In this document: one piece after another, positions 54,240 through 64,000 of the stretch
Layout of the letters: each line of letters starts with the position of its first letter
Position numbering within the stretch: the first letter of the stretch is position 1
Origin: Bathymodiolus brooksi
Taxonomy: Eukaryota; Mollusca; Bivalvia; Mytilida; Modiolidae
Reading direction: 5' to 3'
NCBI GenBank assembly: GCA_963680875.1
Contig: OY804579.1
Location: 29,993,804 to 30,057,803, forward strand
Length of the DNA: 64,000 bases
The notes under the pieces: model-generated
Told to the model about the DNA's origin: nothing
What the model saw: the letters and a program-made list of their open reading frames with translations, nothing else
Databases searched by the model: none
Translations under genes and position numbers: made by a program

Positions 54240-54895
54240 TTAGGATCTTGCAATGTACAAAGTTTCATGAACTTCTGATTAATCATGTAGGAGAATTTGC
54301 GATGACAAAGTGCATACTGAATTGTCTCAAAATTTCTAAGTCCAAAGAAGCATAACAGGGGTAAAATTCAATGGACCAGGATATCCTACTAATGTGCACA
54401 TCTTCATATTAGGATCTTGCAATGTACAAAGTTTCATGAACTTCTGATTAATCATGTAGGAGAATTTGCGATGACAAAGTGCATATTGAATTGTCTCAAA
54501 ATTTCTTAAGTCCAAAGAAGCATAACAGGGGTAAAACTCAATGGATATCCTACTAATGTGCACATCTTCATATTAGGATCTTGCAATGTACAAAGTTTCA
54601 TGAACTTCTGATTAATCATGTAGGAGAATTTGCGATGACAAAGTGCATACTGAATTGTCTCAAAATTTATAAGTCCAAAGAAGCATAACAGGGGTAAAAC
54701 TCAACGGATATCCTACTAATGTGCACATCTTCATATTAGGATCTTGCAATGTACAAAGTTTCATGAACTTCTGATTAATCATGTAGGAGAATTTGCGATG
54801 ACAAAGTGCATACTGAATTGTCTCAAAATTTATAAGTCCAAAGAAGCATAACAGGGGTAAAACTCAATGGACCAAGATATCCTACTAATGTGCAC
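54240..54895. repeat. satC block duplicated 996 bp downstream
   Basis: The variants aaattcaatggaccagg and tttcttaagtcc in consecutive units at 54336-54563 recur at 55332-55559, an offset of 996 bp (six units). The partner begins near 55,236. Another rare pair, cacatcttcatattaggattttg with gaatttgcaatgac, recurs near 53731, 56228, 57880 and 63328, showing repeated multi-unit copying across the array. Confidence 0.7.
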
Positions 54896-57800
54896 ACATC
54901 TTCTTCATATTAGGATCTTGCAATGTACAAAGTTTCATGAACTTCTGATTAATCATGTAGGAGAATTTGCGATGACAAAGTGCATACTGAATTGTCTCAA
55001 AATTAATAAGTCCAAAGAAGCATAACAGGGGTAAAACTCAATGGATATCCTACTAATGTGCACATCTTCATATTAGGATCTTGCAATGTACAAAGTTTCA
55101 TGAACTTCTGATAAATCATGTAGGAGAATTTGCGATGAAAAAGTGCATACTGAATTGTCTCAAAATTTATAAGTCCAAAGAAGCATAACAGGGGTAAAAC
55201 TCAATGGATATCCTACTAATGTGCACATCTTCATATTAGGATCTTGCAATGTACAAAGTTTCATGAACTTCTGATTAATCATGTAGGAGAATTTGCGATG
55301 ACAAAGTGCATACTGAATTGTCTCAAAATTTCTAAGTCCAAAGAAGCATAACAGGGGTAAAATTCAATGGACCAGGATATCCTACTAATGTGCACATCTT
55401 CATATTAGGATCTTGCAATGTACAAAGTTTCATGAACTTCTGATTAATCATGTAGGAGAATTTGCGATGACAAAGTGCATATTGAATTGTCTCAAAATTT
55501 CTTAAGTCCAAAGAAGCATAACAGGGGTAAAACTCAATGGATATCCTACTAATGTGCACATCTTCATATTAGGATCTTGCAATGTACAAAGTTTCATGAA
55601 CTTCTGATTAATCATGTAGGAGAATTTGCGATGACAAAGTGCATACTGAATTGTCTCAAAATTTATAAGTCCAAAGAAGCATAACAGGGGTAAAACTCAA
55701 CGGATATCCTACTAATGTGCACATCTTCATATTAGGATCTTGCAATGTACAAAGTTTCATGAACTTCTGATTAATCATGTAGGAGAATTTGCGATGACAA
55801 AGTGCATACTGAATTGTCTCAAAATTTATAAGTCCAAAGAAGCATAACAGGGGTAAAACTCAATGGACCAAGATATCCTACTAATGTGCACACATCTTCT
55901 TCATATTAGGATCTTGCAATGTACAAAGTTTCATGAACTTCTGATTAATCATGTAGGAGAATTTGCGATGACAAAGTGCATACTGAATTGTCTCAAAATT
56001 TCTAAGTCCAAAGAAGCATAACAGGGGTAAAACTCAACGGATATCCTACTAATGTGCACATCTTCATATTAGGATCTTGCAATGTACAAAGTTTCATGAA
56101 CTTCTGATTAATCATGTAGGAGAATTTGCGATGACAAAGTGCATACTGAATTGTCTCAAAATTTATAAGTCCAAAGAAGCATAACAGGGGTAAAACTCAA
56201 TGGACCAAGATATCCTACTAATGTGCACACATCTTCATATTAGGATTTTGCAATGTACAAAGTTTCATGAACTTCTGATTAATCATGTAGGAGAATTTGC
56301 AATGACAAAGTGCATATTGAATTGTCTCAAAATTCATAAGTCCAAAGAAGCATAACAGGGGTAAAACTCAATGGATATCCTACTAATATGCACATCTTCA
56401 TATTAGGATCTTGCAATGTACAAAGTTTCATGAACTTCTGATTAATCATGTAGGAGAATTTGCGATGACAAAGTGCATACTGAATTGTCTCAAAATTTCT
56501 AAGTCCACAGAAGCATAACAGGGGTAAAACTCAATGGACCAGGATATCCTACTAATGTGCACATCTTCATATTAGGATCTTGCAATGTACAAAGTTTCAT
56601 GAACTTCTGATTAATCATGTAGGAGAATTTGCGATGACAAAGTGCATACTGAATTGTCTCAAAATTTATAAGTCCAAAGAAGCATAACAGGGGTAAAACT
56701 CAATGGATATCCTACTAATGTGCACATCTTCATATTAGGATCTTGCAATGTACAAAGTTTCATGAACTTCTGATTAATCATGTAGGAGAATTTGCGATGA
56801 CAAAGTGCATATTGAATTGTCTCAAAATTCATAAGTCCAAAGAAGCATAACAGGGGTAAAACTCAATGGACCAAGATATCCTACTAATGTGCACATCTTC
56901 ATATTAGGATCTTGCAATGTACAAAGTTTCATGAACTTCTGATTAATCATGTAGGAGAATTTGCGATGACAAAGTGCATACTGAATTGTCTCAAAATTTA
57001 TAAGTCCAAAGAAGCATAACAGGGGTAAAACTCAATGGATATCCTACTAATGTGCACATCTTCATATTAGGATCTTGCAATGTACAAAGTTTCATGAACT
57101 TCTGATTAATCATGTAGGAGAATTTGCGATGACAAAGTGCATACTGAATTGTCTCAAAATTTATAAGTCCAAAGAAGCATAACAGGGGTAAAACTCAATG
57201 GATATCCTACTAATGTGCACATCTTCATATTAGGATCTTGCAATGTACAAAGTTTCATGAACTTCTGATTAATCATGTAGGAGAATTTGCGATGACAAAG
57301 TGCATATTGAATTGTCTCAAAATTCATAAGTCCAAAGAAGCATAACAGGGGTAAAACTCAATGGACCAAGATATCCTACTAATGTGCACATCTTCATATT
57401 AGGATCTTGCAATGAACTTCTGATTAATCATGTAGGAGAATTTGCGATGACAAAGTGCATACTGAATTGTCTCAAAATTTATAAGTCCAAAGAAGCATAA
57501 CAGGGGTAAAACTCAATGGACCAAGATATCCTACTAATGTGCACACATCTTCTTCATATTAGGATCTTGCAATGTACAAAGTTTCATGAACTTCTGATTA
57601 ATAATGTAGGAGAATTTGCGATGACAAAGTGCATACTGAATTGTCTCAAAATTTCTAAGTCCAAAGAAGCATAACAGGGGTAAAACTCAACGGATATCCT
57701 ACTAATGTGCACATCTTCATATTAGGATCTTGCAATGTACAAAGTTTCATGAACTTCTGATTAATCATGTAGGAGAATTTGCGATGACAAAGTGCATACT

Positions 57801-60800
57801 GAATTGTCTCAAAATTTATAAGTCCAAAGAAGCATAACAGGGGTAAAACTCAATGGACCAAGATATCCTACTAATGTGCACACATCTTCATATTAGGATT
57901 TTGCAATGTACAAAGTTTCATGAACTTCTGATTAATCATGTAGGAGAATTTGCAATGACAAAGTGCAAATTGAATTGTCTCAAAATTCATAAGTCCAAAG
58001 AAGCATAACAGGGGTAAAACTCAATGGATATCCTACTAATATGCACATCTTCATATTAGGATCTTGCAATGTACAAAGTTTCATGAACTTCTGATTAATC
58101 ATGTAGGAGAATTTGCGATGACAAAGTGCATACTGAATTGTCTCAAAATTTCTAAGTCCACAGAAGCATAACAGGGGTAAAACTCAATGGACCAGGATAT
58201 CCTACTAATGTGCACATCTTCATATTAGGATCTTGCAATGTACAAAGTTTCATGAACTTCTGATTAATCATGTAGGAGAATTTGCGATGACAAAGTGCAT
58301 ACTGAATTGTCTCAAAATTTATAAGTCCAAAGAAGCATAACAGGGGTAAAACTCAATGGATATCCTACTAATGTGCACATCTTCATATTAGGATCTTGCA
58401 ATGTACAAAGTTTCATGAACTTCTGATTAATCATGTAGGAGAATTTGCGATGACAAAGTGCATACTGAATTGTCTCAAAATTTATAAGTCCAAAGAAGCA
58501 TAACAGGGGTAAAACTCAATGGATATCCTACTAATGTGCACATCTTCATATTAGGATCTTGCAATGTACAAAGTTTCATGAACTTCTGATTAATCATGTA
58601 GGAGAATTTGCGATGACAAAGTGCATACTGAATTGTCTCAAAATTTATAAGTCCAAAGAAGCATAACAGGGGTAAAACTCAATGGACCAGGATATCCTAC
58701 TAATGTGCACATCTTCATATTAGGATCTTGCAATGTACAAAGTTTCATGAACTTCTGATTAATCATGTAGGAGAATTTGCGATGACAAAGTGCATACTGA
58801 ATTGTCTCAAAATTTATAAGTCCAAAGAAGCATAACAGGGGTAAAACTCAATGGACCAGGATATCCTACTAATGTGCACATCTTCATATTAGGATCTTGC
58901 AATGTACAAAGTTTCATGAACTTCTGATTAATCATGTAGGAGAATTTGCGATGACAAAGTGCATACTGAATTGTCTCAAAATTTATAAGTCCAAAGAAGC
59001 ATAACAGGGGTAAAACTCAACGGATATCCTACTAATGTGCACATCTTCATATTAGGATCTTGCAATGTACAAAGTTTCATGAACTTCTGATTAATCATGT
59101 AGGAGAATTTGCGATGACAAAGTGCATACTGAATTGTCTCAAAATTTATAAGTCCAAAGAAGCATAACAGGGGTAAAACTCAATGGACCAAGATATCCTA
59201 CTAATGTGCACACATCTTCTTCATATTAGGATCTTGCAATGTACAAAGTTTCATGAACTTCTGATTAATCATGTAGGAGAATTTGCGATGACAAAGTGCA
59301 TACTGAATTGTCTCAAAATTTCTAAGTCCAAAGAAGTATAACAGGGGTAAAACTCAACGGATATCCTACTAATGTGCACATCTTCATATTAGGATCTTGC
59401 AATGTACAAAGTTTCATGAACTTCTGATTAATCATGTAGGAGAATTTGCGATGACAAAGTGCATACTGAATTGTCTCAAAATTTATAAGTCCAAAGAAGC
59501 ATAACAGGGGTAAAACTCAATGGATATCCTACTAATGTGCACATCTTCATATTAGGATCTTGCAATGTACAAAGTTTCATGAACTTCTGATTAATCATGT
59601 AGGAGAATTTGCGATGACAAAGTGCATATTGAATTGTCTCAAAATTCATAAGTCCAAAGAAGCATAACAGGGGTAAAACTCAATGGACCAAGATATCCTA
59701 CTAATGTGCACATCTTCATATTAGGATCTTGCAATGTACAAAGTTTCATGAACTTCTGATTAATCATGTAGGAGAATTTGCGATGACAAAGTGCATACTG
59801 AATTGTCTCAAAATTTCTATGTCCAAAGAAGCATAACAGGGGTAAAACTCAATGGATATCCTACTAATGTGCACATCTTCATATTAGGATCTTGCAATGT
59901 ACAAAGTTTCATGAACTTCTGATTAATCATGTAGGAGAATTTGCGATGACAAAGTGCATACTGAATTGTCTCAAAATTTATAAGTCCAAAGAAGCATAAC
60001 AGGGGTAAAACTCAATGGATATCCTACTAATGTGCACATCTTCATATTAGGATCTTGCAATGTACAAAGTTTCATGAACTTCTGATTAATCATGTAGGAG
60101 AATTTGCGATGACAAAGTGCATATTGAATTGTCTCAAAATTTCTTAAGTCCAAAGAAGCATAACAGGGGTAAAACTCAATGGATATCCTACTAATGTGCA
60201 CATCTTCATATTAGGATCTTGCAATGTACAAAGTTTCATGAACTTCTGATTAATCATGTAGGAGAATTTGCGATGACAAAGTGCATACTGAATTGTCTCA
60301 AAATTTATAAGTCCAAAGAAGCATAACAGGGGTAAAACTCAATGGATATCCTACTAATGTGCACATCTTCATATTAGGATCTTGCAATGTACAAAGTTTC
60401 ATGAACTTCTGATTAATCATGTAGGAGAATTTGCGATGACAAAGTGCATACTGAATTGTCTCAAAATTTCTAAGTCCACAGAAGCATAACAGGGGTAAAA
60501 CTCAATGGACCAGGATATCCTACTAATGTGCACATCTTCATATTAGGATCTTGCAATGTACAAAGTTTCATGAACTTCTGATTAATCATGTAGGAGAATT
60601 TGCGATGACAAAGTGCATACTGAAATGTCTCAAAATTTATAAGTCCAAAGAAGCATAACAGGGGTAAAACTCAATGGATATCCTACTAATGTGCACATCT
60701 TCATATTAGGATCTTGCAATGTACAAAGTTTCATGAACTTCTGATTAATCATGTAGGAGAATTTGCGATGACAAAGTGCATACTGAATTGTCTCAAAATT

Positions 60801-63800
60801 TATAAGTCCAAAGAAGCATAACAGGGGTAAAACTCAATGGACCAAGATATCCTACTAATGTGCACATCTTCATATTAGGATCTTGCAATGTACAAAGTTT
60901 CATGAACTTCTGATTAATCATGTAGGAGAATTTGCGATGACAAAGTGCATACTGAATTGTCTCAAAATTTCTATGTCCAAAGAAGCATAACAGGGGTAAA
61001 ACTCAATGGATATCCTACTAATGTGCACATCTTCATATTAGGATCTTGCAATGTACAAAGTTTCATGAACTTCTGATTAATCATGTAGGAGAATTTGCGA
61101 TGACAAAGTGCATACTGAATTGTCTCAAAATTTATAAGTCCAAAGAAGCATAACAGGGGTAAAACTCAATGGATATCCTACTAATGTGCACATCTTCATA
61201 TTAGGATCTTGCAATGTACAAAGTTTCATGAACTTCTGATTAATCATGTAGGAGAATTTGCGATGACAAAGTGCATATTGAATTGTCTCAAAATTCATAA
61301 GTCCAAAGAAGCATAACAGGGGTAAAACTCAATGGACCAAGATATCCTACTAATGTGCACATCTTCATATTAGGATCTTGCAATGAACTTCTGATTAATC
61401 ATGTAGGAGAATTTGCGATGACAAAGTGCATACTGAATTGTCTCAAAATTTATAAGTCCAAAGAAGCATAACAGGGGTAAAACTCAATGGACCAAGATAT
61501 CCTACTAATGTGCACACATCTTCTTCATATTAGGATCTTGCAATGTACAAAGTTTCATGAACTTCTGATTAATCATGTAGGAGAATTTGCGATGACAAAG
61601 TGCATATTGAATTGTCTCAAAATTTCTTAAGTCCAAAGAAGCATAACAGGGGTAAAACTCAATGGATATCCTACTAATGTGCACATCTTCATATTAGGAT
61701 CTTGCAATGTACAAAGTTTCATGAACTTCTGATTAATCATGTAGGAGAATTTGCGATGACAAAGTGCATACTGAATTGTCTCAAAATTTATAAGTCCAAA
61801 GAAGCATAACAGGGGTAAAACTCAATGGATATCCTACTAATGTGCACATCTTCATATTAGGATCTTGCAATGTACAAAGTTTCATGAACTTCTGATTAAT
61901 CATGTAGGAGAATTTGCGATGACAAAGTGCATACTGAATTGTCTCAAAATTTATAAGTCCAAAGAAGCATAACAGGGGTAAAACTCAATGGATATCCTAC
62001 TAATGTGCACATCTTCATATTAGGATCTTGCAATGTACAAAGTTTCATGAACTTCTGATTAATCATGTAGGAGAATTTGCGATGACAAAGTGCATACTGA
62101 ATTGTCTCAAAATCCATAAGTCTAAAGAAGCTTAACAGGGGTAAAACTCAATGGACCAAGATATCCTACTAATGTGCACATCTTCATATTAGGATCTTGC
62201 AATGTACAAAGTTTCATGAACTTCTGATTAATCATGTAGGAGAATTTGCGATGACAAAGTGCATACTGAATTGTCTCAAAATTTATAAGTCCAAAGAAGC
62301 ATAACAGGGGTAAAACTCAATGGATATCCTACTAATGTGCACATCTTCATATTAGGATCTTGCAATGTACAAAGTTTCATGAACTTCTGATTAATCATGT
62401 AGGAGAATTTGCGATGACAAAGTGCATATTGAATTGACTCAAAATTCACAAGTCCAAAGAAGCATAACAGGGGTAAAACTCAATGGACCAAGATATCCTA
62501 CTAATGTGCACATCTTCATATTAGGATCTTGCAATGAACTTCTGATTAATCATGTAGGAGAATTTGCGATGACAAAGTGCATACTGAATTGTCTCAAAAT
62601 TTATAAGTCCAAAGAAGCATAACAGGGGTAAAACTCAATGGATATCCTACTAATGTGCACATCTTCATATTAGGATCTTGCAATGTACAAAGTTTCATGA
62701 ACTTCTGATTAATCATGTAGGAGAATTTGCGATGACAAAGTGCATACTGAATTGTCTCAAAATTTATAAGTCCAAAGAAGCATAACAGGGGTAAAACTCA
62801 ACGGATATCCTACTAATGTGCACATCTTCATATTAGGATCTTGCAATGTACAAAGTTTCATGAACTTCTGATTAATCATGTAGGAGAATTTGCGATGACA
62901 AAGTGCATACTGAATTGTCTCAAAATTTATAAGTCCAAAGAAGCATAACAGGGGTAAAACTCAATGGACCAAGATATCCTACTAATGTGCACACATCTTC
63001 TTCATATTAGGATCTTGCAATGTACAAAGTTTCATGAACTTCTGATTAATCATGTAGGAGAATTTGCGATGACAAAGTGCATACTGAATTGTCTCAAAAT
63101 TTCTAAGTCCAAAGAAGCATAACAGGGGTAAAACTCAACGGATATCCTACTAATGTGCACATCTTCATATTAGGATCTTGCAATGTACAAAGTTTCATGA
63201 ACTTCTGATTAATCATGTAGGAGAATTTGCGATGACAAAGTGCATACTGAATTGTCTCAAAATTTATAAGTCCAAAGAAGCATAACAGGGGTAAAACTCA
63301 ATGGACCAAGATATCCTACTAATGTGCACACATCTTCATATTAGGATTTTGCAATGTACAAAGTTTCATGAACTTCTGATTAATCATGTAGGAGAATTTG
63401 CAATGACAAAGTGCATATTGAATTGTCTCAAAATTCATAAGTCCAAAGAAGCATAACAGGGGTAAAACTCAATGGATATCCTACTAATATGCACATCTTC
63501 ATATTAGGATCTTGCAATGTACAAAGTTTCATGAACTTCTGATTAATCATGTAGGAGAATTTGCGATGACAAAGTGCATACTGAATTGTCTCAAAATTTC
63601 TAAGTCCACAGAAGCATAACAGGGGTAAAACTCAATGGACCAGGATATCCTACTAATGTGCACATCTTCATATTAGGATCTTGCAATGTACAAAGTTTCA
63701 TGAACTTCTGATTAATCATGTAGGAGAATTTGCGATGACAAAGTGCATACTGAATTGTCTCAAAATTTATAAGTCCAAAGAAGCATAACAGGGGTAAAAC

Positions 63801-64000
63801 TCAATGGATATCCTACTAATGTGCACATCTTCATATTAGGATCTTGCAATGTACAAAGTTTCATGAACTTCTGATTAATCATGTAGGAGAATTTGCGATG
63901 ACAAAGTGCATATTGAATTGTCTCAAAATTCATAAGTCCAAAGAAGCATAACAGGGGTAAAACTCAATGGACCAAGATATCCTACTAATGTGCACATCTT

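Larger units (their letters stand above)
47477..64000. repeat. 163/169-bp satellite array (satC), ~100 units, open at right edge
   Basis: The unit starts attaggatcttgcaatgtac and ends gtgcacatcttcat; a full unit is 169 bp with about 34% GC. The commonest length classes are 169 bp (tggaccaagatatcc) and 163 bp (tggatatcc, lacking six bases), intermixed. Other classes are a 168-bp unit (aaaattataag), a ~173-bp unit (cacacatcttcttcat), and a ~156-bp unit missing tgtacaaagtttca (for example at 49163 and 51125). Two units joined by the 168-bp class stay open for 111 codons on the minus strand, but this is a by-product of length. The array is head-to-tail, uninterrupted and continues past the right edge. 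It starts abruptly within a minisatellite unit. I know of no function. Confidence 0.96.

Noticed and set aside
54336..60201. 75-76 codon minus-strand frames
   Set aside because: satC sequence in an accidental open frame created by the tttcttaag variant.
49050..62622. 66-codon plus-strand frames repeated at 49050, 51012 and 62422
   Set aside because: Identical satC unit pairs copied by block duplication; a frame generated by a 13-base deletion unit, not a gene.

Overview
This window looks like noncoding-rich nuclear DNA from an animal. It holds no bacterial-type operons, no RNA genes and no intact gene. It does contain two well-formed spliced exons, terminal-inverted-repeat transposons and three tandem-repeat families. 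A 508-bp insertion at 46817-47324 has internal units with 'gaccttgaccttgaaaatcaat'-type wording, which resembles interspersed repeats I associate with bivalve molluscs. A bivalve or related marine lophotrochozoan is therefore my best guess, not a demonstrated assignment.

Layout. (1) 1-43336: one continuous array of a 58-bp AT-rich satellite ('satA', about 750 units, roughly 29-31% GC) with a few recurrent diagnostic variants and multi-kilobase internal duplications. (2) 43337-43504 and 45489-45628: two minus-strand coding exons. Their splice phases match, and they are separated by a 1,984-bp intron carrying a Tigger/pogo-like TIR element, an extra orphan TIR end and a foldback element. The peptide looks like part of a helical-repeat (FAT/TPR-like) protein. 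SMG1, a PIKK-family kinase, is a tentative candidate from memory only. (3) 45614-46816 and 47331-47476: a 30-bp minisatellite, split by the 508-bp insertion. (4) 47477-64000 (open at the right edge): a second satellite ('satC'), mainly 163- and 169-bp units, about 100 copies.

How the parts relate. If the minus-strand gene is alive, both flanking introns are filled with satellite: more than 18 kb upstream (minisatellite plus satC) and more than 43 kb downstream (satA). The most striking observation is that the 30-bp minisatellite is a tandem amplification of the exon's own 3' splice site. Each unit carries, on the gene strand, a T-rich tract, an AG and about 15 exon-like bases. About 40 decoy acceptors therefore lie directly upstream of the real one. 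The downstream exon runs directly into satA without an obvious canonical donor, so it is either truncated or spliced at a cryptic site.

Limits. No alignment or database search was run. Copy numbers are length divided by unit length, and block edges inside the satellites are approximate. The gene name, the organism and any function of the satellites are inference.
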